Assembly: GCA_963930655.1 (NCBI GenBank)
Contig: OZ005600.1
Coordinates: 10,729,501 to 10,793,500, forward strand
Length of the DNA: 64,000 nucleotides
Direction of reading: 5' to 3'
Source of the DNA: Myrica gale
Lineage: Eukaryota > Streptophyta > Magnoliopsida > Fagales > Myricaceae
This document shows positions 1-12,425 of the stretch, piece after piece. Within the stretch, counting starts at the first letter, position 1. Every line of letters starts with the position of its first letter. The notes below the pieces were generated by a model, which was not told the DNA's origin, ran no database searches, and saw only the letters and a program-made list of their open reading frames with translations. The position numbers and the translations under genes are program-made.

Positions 1-396
1 ACTTTTCACCCACAAACTATCAGAGTAGTGACACATTACACCCTAAACTATCATCCTTAAGATATTGCACCTTCAAACTATCAATATTAGACACTTTGCA
101 CCTTAAACTATCTATTTTGATATATTACACCCTCTAACTACTAATATTAAACACTTTGCACCCTTCATTTTACAATAATACCATTGATAAATTAATAATT
201 GACAACAATATCTTCAATATATGTAAAATGTGTTAATAACATTATCGTTATTTTAGTCTAAAAATTTGATAAAGGGTGTAAAGTGTTAAAAATTGGTAGT
301 TAGATGGTGCAATGTAACAAAATTGGTAGTTTAGAATGCAAAGTGTAAAATCTATGATAGTTTGTGAGTGAACAAAATATTTTCTCTAAAATATTA
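1..396. mobile_element. Partial TIR element with repeated terminal phrases (cut by window edge)
   Basis: The left arm (1-170) repeats a roughly 60-base unit containing phrases like CACTTTGCACCTTAAACTATC written in slightly different forms. The right arm (about 260-396) carries the same phrases in reverse complement (for example GATAGTTTGTGAGTGAAC near 355). This is a short non-coding inverted-repeat element. The left tip probably lies just outside the window, so the target duplication cannot be tested. No coding capacity is seen. Confidence 0.6.
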
Positions 397-933
397 AAAA
401 TAAAAATGTTTATAAAAATTGATAAAAAAAATTAGGAAAATAAAATTTTTCGTAAGGATTATAAAATTTCATGTAGTCAAAATTTTAGTTGGTTAGCAAG
501 GTAAAGCCTTTCGTAATAATTTCCTAGAATGTAGAGCTGGTAGAAAGCTCTCCTACGAGGATTCTGATCCGCTGCAATCAGAATTCAGATATGATCAGTG
601 CTTTTTTTTTTCCCAATTCGAGATCAGAGCGAACAAAAGTCAATTGGAATTAAAACAGTGACCCTGTCCCACAGTTGCCTCCTTTTTCAGTCCTTTTCTT
701 TCCACCTTATCCACGGATTTTCAACAGTGTCCAAAAGTTAGCCTGTGTAAGTCTGCATTTACGCCTTTTGAGCTCTCCTCTGACTCTTCCTTCCTACTTC
801 TATTCCTGTGCTGAAAAAACTACAGTTTTCTTTTGCAGTAATTTAAGAGGAGAGTGGGTTCGTCAAGCCCTCATCCATTCGTTCGTCAAGTCCTCAACCA
901 TTCTATAGCAGAAATAGGCGGGGCAAGAAGAAT
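397..933. promoter_or_regulatory. Upstream region and 5' leader of the SOSEKI gene
   Basis: This stretch is AT-rich to about 600 and more mixed and pyrimidine-rich from 660 to 930, as expected for a plant promoter grading into a 5' UTR. A 77-codon open frame at 675-908 is serine/leucine-rich low-complexity translation and may be an upstream ORF, but nothing supports a protein. I see no clear TATA box. Confidence 0.4.
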
Positions 934-2785
934 ATGGACGTTCAATCCAAAAGAGCCAGAGAAACCAGCCCAGACAGAATGAAAGCTTACATGCAGCCGA
1001 GAGTCAAACCAGTAAACAAAGTCCAAGTTGTTTACTACCTCTCAAGAAAAGGCCATCTTGAGCATCCCCATTACATGGAAGTCACCCATTTAGCTGGTCA
1101 ACCTCTCCGATTAAGAGGTGAAAGAAGTTATTGGCTACTTGTGTTTTGGTGTACTCATCGTGATCCTTCTTGTTATCTCTTTCGTTTGTTTTGTTGATAG
1201 ATGTGACGGAACGCCTTACTGTGCTTAGGGGCACAGGCATGCCCTCCCTATATTCCTGGTCTTGCAAGAGGTACACATTATTGAATTCTTAGTCAATGTT
1301 CCTTCTTGACTTTTTCCACCTGGAGATCGATCGTCTCGTGTTGCTCTAATTTTGTTTACAAGCTTATAATAATTCATTCCCATTTCTTTCTAGTTTCCTT
1401 TTGTGGTTTCTCCTAGCTTTCATTCTATTTCTAATTTAGCTATTGATGTTACTACTTTTTAGGAGCTATAAGGGCGGGTATGTCTGGAACGACTTGGCAG
1501 AGAACGACATAATCTACCCAGCAGAAGGAGCGGAGTATGTGCTTAAGGGGTCGGAAGTAGTTGAAGGCTGCTCTGGTCGGTCTCCAAAGCATTTTATCAA
1601 ATTATTTTTTTGTGCCATTATTCATTGAAATCACTGCGATTGATAAGATAAACTTTGGCAGAAAGACAGAGACTCCAGCAGCTTCAGATAACCAACAGGC
1701 AAGAAATTCAGCAGATTCCGGAGTCAAACTACCTCTCAAAGAGTAAACCACTGCTTCCTAGTCCACGCAGAGAGCAGGAAGTCCCAGAGTGCGAAGAATA
1801 CGACGAAGAGGAAGAACTCGAAGATGGAGAAAAAACAAGCTATACCAGCTCCACCACACCCCATTCTCATTGCTCGAGAGGCGTATCCACTGACGAACTT
1901 GAAGAGGAAACCCAACAACACCAAACCAAGAAAAACACTACCGAGTTAACTCTCAACGACCGGTCTCACCCAACCACATCTTCCATAGACTTTGAAAAAG
2001 CCAACCAAAGCAACAACCACCTCAAAAAACTGTTCGAAGATGATGAACCAGTTGCCAGCGAAAGTAACAACGCTTCCAAGCGATTTCAAGCTGGACTTGC
2101 GAACGAGTCAGGACCGAGTCGGAACTCGGTCCTGCTCCAACTCATTGCATGTGGTAGCTCAGCGGTTGCTAAGTCAAAGAACGTGCGGAGTCTGAAGCAA
2201 CCAGTGAAGGTTTTTGTAAGGAAGAGTGACAGTCTTCAGAAAGGGGTTCTATGCAAGAGTGCAGCGAAGGTGGCCGAGGAAGATATGATTAACATTAAAT
2301 ACATGTCCGAGAACCCTAGGTTCGGGAACTTGCAGTCGGAGGAGAAGGAGTACTTCAGCGGGAGCATCTTCGAGGCAATGACTGAGGACCGGATTTCGGC
2401 TGAGCCGGTGCTGAAGAAATCGAATTCCTACAACGAAGAAAGGTCAGAGAGTTAGTTCTGGTTTTTTTTCCTCTTTTGCACTCATTTGAAAAATCTCTTG
2501 CCCGTTAGATTCGCTGAACGAAGCGCATGATACCACGTCATTGCGGGCATGACGTGGCACTCATAATGCAGACTTTTAAGTAATTTTTGAATATGCAAGT
2601 GAGAAGCCTACTTTTATAATGCTGACTTTAGTGTGCCTATTTGAAATCTTAGGAGAAAGAAGCTGGTTGGGTTGGGAGAAACAGTGGAGGCCGTGGAGGA
2701 AGAGAAAACAGAAAAGGGTGGAACGAAAGGGAAATGCATCCCTCGTAGGAGATCTTCTGCTCCCTCGAAACAGACCAAGAAATGA
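934..2785 (+). CDS. SOK: SOSEKI-like (DUF966) cell-polarity protein, 5 exons
   Basis: Exons read 934-1117, 1201-1270, 1463-1575, 1662-2442 and 2653-2785; all introns are GT-AG and the reading frame closes to about 426 residues. Residues about 27-120 form the DIX-like polymerisation domain (VQVVYYLSRKGHLEHP, then GGYVWNDLAENDIIYPAEG and EYVLKGSE). Further family motifs are CSRGVSTDELE near residue 192, SEEKEYFSGSIFEAM near 350, and KCIPR close to the C-terminus. SOSEKI proteins polymerise through the DIX-like domain and sit at polar edges of plant cells. The start ATG is preceded by a 5' leader with no competing in-frame start. The last intron was placed because reading through gives an early stop at 2453, while splicing at 2442/2653 restores the KCIPR tail. 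The gene looks intact. Which of SOK1-5 it matches cannot be told. Confidence 0.93.
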
Positions 2786-3293
2786 TGGTCCTCGCCCCTT
2801 CTCACGAGTAAAGACGTTGGATTTGTAATTATTATTAGCAAGCTGTAGGTAGGTTTACGTAGGCAGAACTTTCACTGTTACGAGTCACGAGACATGAGAG
2901 GGTGCGCCCATTAGAAGATGGTAATAAGTTGTAGGGTCTTAGAGAGTTTGGCGTAATGAGAGTTGTCCGTCCTGCGATTTGGTTGCAGAAATCACATCGC
3001 CTTCGTTTTGGACTCATTGGGTGCTTTAATGAGCTTTTGACAATCTTCTTTATTGCATTCTGAGATCAAGACCAAAAAAATAACGGGATCTTAAGATCAC
3101 CACAACGGTGGAAGTGAGCCACTGGACTAAATTAAATCCTGGGCTTATAGAATGGCTCATTAAACTGTGGGTTGTTATGGAAAATTGCACATATTACAGT
3201 CTTTGTTCTTGACAGCACAGGCCCATTAAGAAACGCCGCCGAATGTGGACCTCTAGTATTGCACCAGTTTAAGGTTTCTTCCCTTTCTTATCT
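2786..3293. other. 3' flank of the SOSEKI gene
   Basis: This holds the presumed 3' UTR and spacer. No clear gene, structural RNA or repeat is seen. The open frames across it run antisense to the gene and look like chance. Confidence 0.5.
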
Positions 3294-4274
3294 TTTAAAA
3301 AAGGAAAATTAAGAATATGGTCACTAGTTTTATATCAAGGTGACGATTTAGTTACTAGGTTTTATTTTTTTACTTTATAATTACTGAGTTCATATCTGTG
3401 TGACGTTTGGGTCATTTCGTCAATGTAGAGGAGGTTGAAACAATTGATGGAGGACTGATGTAGTTGGGTTGTGCTTTTAGCTTAGAATCTGATTATGAGA
3501 CTGATATTTTGCTACAACACTCATGTAATGTTAGAACATATGTGCTCCTGAAGATTCAGTTATTGTTGTCCAGGTGTTTATTGCTATTGCTTATGTAACT
3601 GAATGGTTATGATCTTATAGTGTTTGGTTTTGGAATTGGATTTGGAATTGGTAGTTGGTATTGATAATGGTTTTGGAATTGGTTTTGGTGAATGATTTTG
3701 GAATTGATATTTGGTATTGGTGACACTACAAAAAAATGACCTTTAGCAGCAGTCAAAAACGGATGCTAAAGGTCAAAAAACCGCTCCTATAGATATAGCA
3801 GCGATTTTTTAGCGGCGGTCTATATCTCCGTCGCAATAGATCTATAGTGGCGATTTGCGCGACCGCAGGTCTATAGCAGTTGTCGGCACGACCGCCGCTA
3901 TAGATTCATCAAGGCAGGCTTGTCCATGAGCGCTCCGGCTTGGGCCTATCAACCCAAGCCTCCGCTCCATGGACTAAGCCACACAAAAAAATCTCATTTT
4001 AAACCGTGAAAACACTCTTCATTGAATCAGGTCAAATCTGAGATGCAAACTCTTATTGGGGAACTTGAGAAAGATTGTAATCTGAGATGCAATGGCTATT
4101 CGAGCAATTGTACACTGTTAACAAACCTGAAAAAGAAAAGCAAGGACAACCATAAAAAGAAGAAATCAGATTGAAGTCTCTATCATAATAACAAACTACT
4201 GCATCAAATCTATCCACTATATCTAGATAAAACTGGTCAGAACATTTCCCCTGGCACAAGAGAAGGAAAGGATA

Positions 4275-5860
4275 ACTTGCCATAGGTTCATTCATGCGTG
4301 CATAAGCCACCAGTATGCAACAAAAAATTGAGGGTAAAAAGGAATTAAGAAAGAACATCATCTTTAGGTTTTAACCAATGCCATCAATAAACAACAAAAA
4401 AGTTGTCCAATGGTCATATGGCTTCTTACTGAAGCTAGGAACACTTTGGCTGCAGCCATAAAATCCTCTATTTTCCCCTGGTACAAGATCCGATATATAC
4501 TCTGTCAATTTTCACATCTTTGCATTCTCTTGCTAGAGCCCTATTATCTGGAGAATGTGGCTGCAAAAAAATACATAAACATCACTACTCAGAAAGTGAG
4601 GCAAGGAGAAATCTGTCAAGAACTAAAATAAAAGAAATACTCTTAGGAAGATCAAATATGTCATCACCAGGAATGGTGTCCCATTTGATAGGAAAAGAAA
4701 GAAAAAAGAAAAGAAAACTTAAGGATGTGTTCTCTTTGACAGCTATTAAATTACGCACCTTTGCTACTAGTGGTTCCAGTTTTGAGACATCAAATCTGTA
4801 CTCTGCAAGAAAACTAAAAGCCAAGAAAATTTAACTCATTAATGCAATGAAATCCAAAAGTGGGGAAAAAGTAAACGAAAACAATTACTTGAAGAGTAAC
4901 TATTGGTACACTAATCCTAGTTCATCATCACATCACATTGATAGACTGTGACTATTCATAAAAGGATAGAAAACTATTCTAAGAAGTAAATACTCCTGAG
5001 TTTTAAAGCTGAAAACGATGTTATGATCAAACAACACACTAATTCTTCCAGTCAATTCAAGTGCATCTTCAGGACCTATTAATAGAAACTATTCACTAAT
5101 TACCAACAGGAGCAAAATAAAAGCCCTTTCCATGGAGCATTTAAGCTCACAACTCCACAGCAACCATATAACGATGAAGAGTGGGTATGAAAAACAAAAC
5201 ATATGTCATAACTATGTGAATCAGATGTTTTTAAAGATCATTTTCCTAGTTATTGGGATTCGTTATTCAAAAGAACAACAACTTGATGAACACAAACATT
5301 ACCTCAACAGCTTCCAATGAAACTTTAAATTTCATCATATCAACATACTAGATTTACACTATTATACATCCAAACCACTTCCAATAAATTTAACGTATCA
5401 GCTTCTCAATTAGTAATCAGCAAAATCTTAGTGAAGCACAACATTATCAAAATAAATGAAATCTCAATGCAATGGAGCAAAAAAAATTCCAATACCTTAG
5501 CGTTCTCTCCGAATTCTTTCTTGAAGATTCTTATCGCACCGGGACCACAAACATCATGGGTCATTAATGTGTCAACGTTGACCCACACATTCTCACCGGG
5601 GCTCAACTGGGAATTCTTAGAAGCCCTAGCCAATATCTTCTCAGTCATCGTCATCCCAGTCTTGACCTGAAATTAACCAAAATCCCATCGTGAAAACCCA
5701 CGAAACTATCAGACCCGTTTACCAAAAGCACAAAAACGAAGAGATTAAATGATATGAGCCCAACTGAGCCAGTGGTGGAAGGCTTGCGTTCCGATTGCTG
5801 CGGTGCCATGACCGAACAAATTTTCTTGAACAAATTTGCTGCGGTGCCGCTTCTGGAACA
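4275..5860 (-). pseudogene. IIL1: Captured fragments of 3-isopropylmalate dehydratase large subunit (LeuC/IIL1 type)
   Basis: On the minus strand, in gene order and with intron-like spacers, I read four pieces. One is a transit-peptide end (SVMAPQQSERKPSTTGS, about 5760-5815). Next is a clean 57-codon exon at 5496-5666 (MTMTEKILARAS, NVWVNVDTLMTHDVCGPGAI, FKKEFGENAK) with AG and GT borders. Then comes a 44-base exon at 4759-4802 (EYRFDVSKLEPLVAK). Last is a trace reading AYARMNEPM near 4285. The enzyme is an aconitase-family Fe-S protein of plastid leucine (and glucosinolate) biosynthesis. Most of the catalytic core, including the cluster-binding cysteine region, is absent, so no enzyme can be made. 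Retained introns point to capture of genomic DNA rather than a processed transcript. Confidence 0.85.
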
Positions 5861-6059
5861 AATGCGAAACCATCATGGGCGTCCATTGCCGAGAACGAGA
5901 GTGGCTCTGTCAGTCTCTGTTTTTTCCAACCAGCGAGAGAAGGCGAGAGAGGGCGAGAGAGTAAGGGAGATTTTGGGAGGGGGAATTTGGCATCGGGAAA
6001 AGAAATAAAAGGGCGTGTTCGCGGGAACTAACAGCTGAGTTCAAAGCAACCATTTTTTT

Positions 6060-7452
6060 TTTGAGAAATTATACTTTGCTCCCCTGAACTATGGGATCGC
6101 TGATACTTTGCATCTCTTTGTCTCAATTTCGTGACATTGAGCCTCCAAATTTCTGTTTTATATCGATTACCACCCAGATGTCAACTCTTCCGTTAATACT
6201 GACGGTATTTAGCGCACATGTTGTCCACGTTGGACACTTAAAAATTTTATTCCGGTTTTACCTTTATATCCTCTCTCTCTCTCTCTCTTTCTCTTTCGAG
6301 TCCCTCATCCTCTCTTTTGCGCCGGCGGCTCCATGCTGGCTCTGAGTACAAGTACTTGTGCAGGGACCACAATTGAATCATTACCAATCCCTACAACATT
6401 TTCTTCATCATTTGAGTCCTCAAAGCTAACAAAAGGCTTAGCGCTCCCAAAGCCAAAATCATTTTCACCAACAGTTAAAATCCCTCTCGGTCTACACTTC
6501 CTCTTGGCAGTGACCCAGAAACAATGTGGCCCGCATCATAACAAGAAGGTGTTATCGTTGGCATCACAGATGACCCACATTGTATCTCAGGCGACACAGA
6601 GGCCTGAATAGGAGGGGTCTTACAATTGCTCCCGTTTGAGGTCTCCTCCACCACCTCACCTACTTCGCAATCCAAACCCGATCCACTAGATATCTTACTC
6701 AAAGAAGTACAAATTGCATCACCACCCCGTGGTTTGAGCTCAGTGGACACACCTACACCACCAACCACCTTCACCAGGCCTTCTCCTTCAGAACCAGATT
6801 GCAGCTTATATTCTGAATCGCCAATGTTGTTAAGAACTGAAGAAGATTTCAACCTTTGCGCGGTTCTAGAAATGAATTTTTACCAGATTGCCACTGGTAC
6901 AAGCAAGGTGGGTTTTTTTCTTGAATTTCTGCGCTTTCTTTGATATGGGTCTCATTGGGTTTTCTTCAATAGTGGTTTTTGACAGTTTGTTCTCCTTTGA
7001 GGGATTGGACTTGGATAACTTTGAGACCCTCAGGTTCGGGGTAGATTTGGGAGTTTTGGACAGGGTTTTGGGTCTTTGTATAGGGTCTTCGGCTTTGAAC
7101 TATAAAATGAAGAAGAAAAAGAAGAGGAAGAAGAGAAACCTTTAGAAGAGATGACAGGTCGTTGTTTGCCATTTCTGTCAATAGAATATGCCGAGGAAGA
7201 GAGAGAGAAGAGGGATTCGGGAAAGAAGAAAACGTGGGAGGGGGAAGACGGCTCAAAAACGTGCGAGGGTAAAACAGGAAGAAAAAATTTAAATGACTCA
7301 CGTGAGTTTATTACCGTCCGAGTTAACGGAGAAATGAGCTTCGGGGTGCTAATCGACGGAAATCAAAAGTTCGTGGACCCAATGTCACGAAATCAAGACA
7401 AGGGGGTGTAAAGTGTCAGGCACCCTATAGTTTAGGTGTGCAAAATGTACTT
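6060..7452. mobile_element. TIR element nested inside the CACTA transposon
   Basis: The left arm (6068-6240) and right arm (7300-7450) are inverted copies. Both carry CTTTGC/CATTTTGC-type phrases, then a TTTCGTGACATTG phrase, then CCGTTAA boxes. Poly-T tracts flank both sides, so an exact target duplication cannot be assigned. The interior carries coding-like sequence on the minus strand. The element sits entirely inside the CACTA element, giving at least three levels of nesting (3303-10271, then 3724-8325, then this). Confidence 0.7.
6335..7145 (-). pseudogene. Coding-like fragment carried by the nested TIR element, family not recognised
   Basis: Minus-strand reading gives protein-like stretches in one region. 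Examples are YTKTQNPVQNSQIYPEPEG (about 7045), KPNETHIKESAEIQEKNPP (about 6935), a 125-codon frame at 6475-6852 containing SVLNNIGDSEYKLQ, and ILTVGENDFGFG then KPFVSFEDSNDEENVVGIG (about 6380-6480). Amino-acid composition looks like a plant nuclear protein, but stops and frame changes interrupt it. It is likely a captured host gene. I cannot name the donor and do not assign a function. Confidence 0.5.
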
Positions 7453-10280
7453 TTTTTTTTTTTTTTTTGTAATTTGTTGTTTTTCAAATTTTTTTAATAA
7501 TAAGTTATATTTTGTAGTTATGTGTTTTTAGTAAATTAAAATTAGTTGTAAATTGTAATAGTATTTAAAAATCTTTATACTAAGTATTAAATAAATACAT
7601 AGCTATGTGCATTATTTACTTAGTATTAATATATAATACTTATAATTTAAAAGTATGTGTTTATCATATACAATGATATGCGCTAATTAACATAAGTACT
7701 TTATATACATCTACCTATATACTTAATGACTAAACAATAGCCTCTAAGACCATATATTAAATTATGTACTTTAATTGCATAAGCTAATCTCATAATATCT
7801 TTTTGTCCGAAATTAAATAATATGTCGTAATTAAATATTATTATAGTACTAATTATTCAAAATATATATGCTCATTATAAGTATGATAATATATGTTTTC
7901 TAAACTACTTAGATTTAATAAAAAAAATATATACAATTACCATAGTAACAATAGATATAATTTAAAATATATCATATAACAACTTCAATTTTCATAACAC
8001 TCTACTAATTCCATATTTTATTAAGTAGGTCCTTCAAAATAATTTGTTCCCAAATACATCACAAAATAAAAAATATATTAAAAGGAATAAAATAATTATT
8101 AACATTAAATAATTTATAATTAATAAATAAATAAACAATTTTGGAATTAAACCTATAGCAGAATTTTTTTACAAAAACGTTGCTAAAGGTATAGTCTACA
8201 GCGGCGGTCACTATGACCGCCGCTGTAGATACCTAATTTATAGCAGCATTTTTCAAAAAATACTGCTAAAGAGAGTCTATAGTGGCGGACACCGACCGCC
8301 GCTATAGACCTGTTTTTTTGTAGTGTGAATGGTTTTGACATTTGTAGTTGGCATTGGTAAAGGTTTTGGAATTGAAATTAGGTGATGTCAATAAAAAAAG
8401 AAAACTTCCTCATTACAAAGGTTGAATCAATTCTACAACAGAACTTCATTTCATTCACAAATATGCAATAGACATATACACAAGTGTTTTACAAATAGAC
8501 AAATCACCTATCGCTGTCAATCCACCTTACAAAACAACAACATACCACTTCACATACACTTCACCTACACATATCACCTATTGCTGTCAATACAATACAA
8601 CCCTACTATTCTTCCCTTACACAAACAGAAACACAAGGCATCAATGACAAAAAAAGTTCCTAACTAATGCTACGATCTTCTCAATAGTGCATCTCTAATG
8701 ACAACCCAAGACAATCTCAGCAGAATTTTGAACGTTCTTGCAATACGCCTCACCAACAAAAGTAGTTGCAATGCCTTACTTTCTGCAAAAACAATAAAAA
8801 TCTCAATCAAAATACAACGTAACCATGATATAAAACAAAGGAACTCCCATAGACCAAGTTCTTTGTGTTAGAGATTTAATGTCTTCATTGTAAATGATGA
8901 AAGTATTTTAGAACCCAGTCATTAATCAACATTTTGTGGTCTGTAGGTACATTCACCTAGATTTATACTGATATGCTTTTCGTATCTGCAGCTATGTTGA
9001 CCCTATAGTCTCGACAAAGTACTTTCTTTGTTGACCCTATAGCCTTGACAAAGCCCTTTGTTTAACATTATCAGTGCTGGAGAAGTCATTCTTTCATGTC
9101 AATCTTATTATCCAACTATCTAATAAGAAATATCATTACTAAGGATATGTGCCCTGTCTTTCTGTTAGCTATAATAAAATTCTGCAATTTGCTTCATTAG
9201 TTTTCTACACAAGATCTAGTAACTATCGAGTTCTTTCACTAGTACAAATAGATTTTTGTATTATAACTTATTTGTTGTTGTTCCCTTCCATTTTAGTTTT
9301 TACTGAATAGAATGAGTTCATGGAATAATTTTGCATGCAGTTTCATTGGTGTAGTGACCAGCAGTACAAATTTATAGTGTATGTTCAATCTTAAATATCA
9401 TTGCATCTTTGGTTTCTTATCTTAGATGATTTCATGGTTTGTCTTGCTTACAAATAGTCTTCAGAGGGTCTTATCTCACTTACTTTGCCAATAACTTTCT
9501 ACAAACAGATTCATATGCGAACAACACTTCATCTTAAACTACAAAGTTTGAAATGCATTAAGACCAAGAAGCTAAAGAACAAAATCCACTTGCCAATATA
9601 TTCTAGCCAAATATATTTCAGCCCAAAATTCGAGTCTACAAAGAGAACTAATGCTGCTAAATAAGGTAAATTTAATTTCAGCCTTCACCACCTTGCAACA
9701 AGTTAGTTGCATACATGCATACTCATTTCTGCCTCTTTCTCATGCAAATAAAGAATTTAAACAAAATACATCACAGACAGTATGCAAAAGAACATTGCAA
9801 AAATGAAAAACTGAATAACCCAAACCCAAATACTAACCTTCCCTCAGACATTGTTGAAGCAGAGCAGAAGGTTCCTTTTGTTGAAGCAGAGTCTGGCCTA
9901 GGGTTTGAGAAAAAGGGGAAAAATGCTCTCTTGAAGGATAATTTGGTTTTTGCTACATGATTTGAGAAGAAAGAAGCTCAACCTTTAATGAAACTGTGTG
10001 TTTAATGAATGAGCAGCATACGGTCTGCCGTTTAGTCTGATTGAAACTGTGAGTTTTGATTATTTCAGATGACATGACTGCTTATTCACATTAGTTAGAG
10101 TTGACGTGTTTAAATGCTGACGTGCAGATTTCGTTAAATGAATTAACGAAACATGGACGAAAGAACCCAATCGTCACACGAGTATGGACTCAATGACCAT
10201 AAACTAAAAAAATGAAACCTAGTGACTAAATCGACAACGTGGCATAAACCTAATGACCATAGTCAATTTCCTTTAAAAAA

Positions 10281-10653
10281 AAATTAAAGCGTATGACTTG
10301 AATGTTTAAATTTGTAAAGAAATACACACATCATGTGGATATCGTTCTATATTATCTATATTAATTATTCGGCAGCGTAGATTCTATAATATGTAATATA
10401 TATTGTATTTTTTTAGTCTTCGAATTTAACTATTCAATTATAGAAGTAAATTAGAGGTAATTTTTATTCAATTCTTGAAGTAAATACTCTTCGAATTTAA
10501 GTAGTCAATTCTAGAAGTAAATTAGAGAAAAAAAATTATTGCATCTCAAGACTCTTAAAAAGATAAAGTTAAAGGTCAGAGTTGCTATAAAATTTGTGTG
10601 GTTTTGCAGGAAAGTGTATCTATACATAATGGAATGGACTAAAAAGATAAAAA
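10281..10653. other. AT-rich spacer between two TIR elements
   Basis: A phrase near CTTCGAATTTAA(G/C)TA(G/T)TCAATT is repeated at about 10418-10440 and 10488-10515, a short local duplication. Nothing else can be assigned. Confidence 0.5.
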
Positions 10654-10662
10654 AAAATAAAA

Positions 10663-11182
10663 TGGTTAATTACCGTATAGGTCCATGTAGTATCCAACTT
10701 TTACAAAACAGTTCATGTGGTATGACTTTCAACAAAATGGTCAATGTGTCATAGTTTTGAGACAAATTAGTCATTTCGTTCAACTGTCGTTACCCACTTA
10801 ACGGGAGAGTATTGTACATGCCACGTTAGCACCATTCACGTGTTGACACGTGCTTTTTGAAAAAAAGGTCATCTCAGATTATACTTTTTTCCACATAATT
10901 TACTCTTGTATAGATATAACCTGTTACATACAGTGTCTGAGATGTGGAAAAGAAATAGAATTTGAGACGACTTTAATTTTTTTTTCAAAAAATACTTGTT
11001 AATGCGTGAATGGTGCTGATGTGATATGTATAACACTCTCCAGTTAAGTGGATAACGACATTTAGACAGAATGACTAATTTGTCACAAAATTATACCACA
11101 TAAACTATTTTGTTCAAAATTATATCACAAAGAATATTTTATAAAAGTTAGATAACACATGTACCTGTAAGGTAATTAAGAC
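10663..11182. mobile_element. Mutator-like TIR element, 520 bp, perfect 9-bp target duplication
   Basis: The arms match in inverted orientation over about 170 bases: TTAATTACC then AGGT-CATG at the tips, and GACAAATTAGTCATT further in. A 9-mer AAAATAAAA flanks both sides (10654-10662 and 11183-11191). Each arm has a CACTTAAC(G/T)GGAGAGT box about 135 bases from the tip. There is no coding capacity. Confidence 0.8.
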
Positions 11183-11191
11183 AAAATAAAA

Positions 11192-12425
11192 ACTAAAAAA
11201 AGTCGTGGCTTCACCTTAGAATCTTTAGCATCGGTGGCACAATATGCTTGCTTCCGTGATAATTTGCTCTTCTCCAAGTCCAAGTCTCCTTAATATATAT
11301 GAAATGCATTGTATTTGTGCTGACTAGGTAAGATGCTTTTGTCCTTGAGATCCACGACATGCATTTAAAGTCCCCTAATTTTTTGGCAATCTTATTATCA
11401 GTCAACTCAATACTTTCGTTGTCCATGGATCTGCCTAGGGGCGGCAGATCACTCTAAACCTTCGACATCCATATAGCTTAGCTGTCGCACATGCAAACAG
11501 CAAGATCTTGGCACTGGATTGACTTGGAAAATGGACTGCCCAAATATACGGTGAATCGGAACTTCTTTGATTTGTTGGAATCTCCTTATATTTGATAATA
11601 TTCCTCACAAGACGATGCATAAAGATCGTTTTCCTTCTGTTAATGGTCAATCTAATTAATTTGGACAGAAATGCAACCTATTGGGTTTTCCATATTCAAA
11701 GGAAAATAAAAACAGAAAATGGAATCATCATACATCCAAATCTCAGAAGCATTTAATGAATTTGACGAGCTGCTATGCAGGAACTCTATCAATTTAAAAA
11801 GAGTGGCTTCTCTTGGTTCAAAAATGCCAATTCTTTCCATATGTTATAAAGCAAAGAAAAGCATGCAAAAATGAAAGACAAAAAAGTTGGAGGCCACTTT
11901 CTAATGAGACAGATAGCAGCCCACAGAAATTAAGTAGTACATCACAGCCTCATTAATTCAATCCAATATTGTGTATAATACCAATTTTAAGACGTTAAAG
12001 TCGAACAGTTCTAGTGCCTCTATTTATCCTGTCATTTAGTATATTCTGCGGAGAACTATACAAAACAAAAGAGTTCACAAGTGGACAAGAGTTCTTGCTG
12101 GTGCTATCAGGAGAATCGAGGGAGCCCCAGATGAAACTTCCATATATAATAAAAGAAATATCTAAAACGTACGAGAATTTGGAGGAGGAGACCACCGACA
12201 CCAATTAATGAGGTACAACCCCAAGCCCGAAAGACTCGCTTTGTCTCTCTGGTCGCGCATGTGACCTTCACCAATTAAGCGCTGCCAGTGGCCGCCCTCT
12301 CCATTCGCTATAATATCCCTCGCTATTCCTTCACTCCGCTTCTCATTCTTCAATCAGTATTTCTCTGTCGACGTTTTCTTTGCCGGTCATACTAGCTAGT
12401 TTTGTATCTTCTGATCTTGAGAGCC
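11192..12425. promoter_or_regulatory. Upstream region of the Ole e 1-like gene
   Basis: The right end holds the promoter and leader: an AT core CTATAATAT near 12308 lies about 115 bases before the ATG and could be the TATA element. Three minus-strand open frames (11211-11426, 11435-11650, 11652-11840) lie end to end but in incompatible frames. They show no domain I recognise and may be decayed coding sequence or chance. Confidence 0.4.

Larger units (their letters stand above)
3724..8325. mobile_element. Non-autonomous CACTA (En/Spm) transposon
   Basis: The element starts CACTACAAAAAAATGACC and ends TGTTTTTTTGTAGTG, the reverse complement of a CACTA tip. A perfect 3-bp target duplication TGA lies at 3721-3723 and 8326-8328. 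Subterminal regions (about 3745-3910 and 8155-8310) carry many copies of a TATAGCAGCGG-like motif in both orientations, typical of CACTA transposase-binding arrays. No transposase frame is visible. The interior instead contains exons of an isopropylmalate dehydratase gene (minus strand) and a second TIR element (6060-7452). It is nested within the 3303-10271 element and therefore younger than it. Confidence 0.9.
3303..10271. mobile_element. Large Mutator-like TIR element with perfect 9-bp target duplication, host of nested insertions
   Basis: The tips are GGAAAATTAAGAATATGGTC (left) and, read inward from the right, GGAAATTGACTATGGTCATT. Both are followed by matching phrases such as CGATTTAGT(T/C)ACTAGGTTT. 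The flanks are an identical 9-mer, TTTAAAAAA, at 3294-3302 and 10272-10280. A 9-bp duplication with long inverted repeats is the Mutator-superfamily pattern, although poly-A/T targets make the duplication less informative than usual. About 4.6 kb of the interior is a later CACTA insertion. The element's own DNA (3303-3723 and 8329-10271) shows no transposase or recognised host fragment. Simple TTGGAATTGG-like repeats flank the CACTA insertion. Confidence 0.75.

Noticed and set aside
11211..11840. Three consecutive minus-strand frames as a decayed gene
   Set aside because: No recognisable domain or consistent joining frame; kept only as unassigned.
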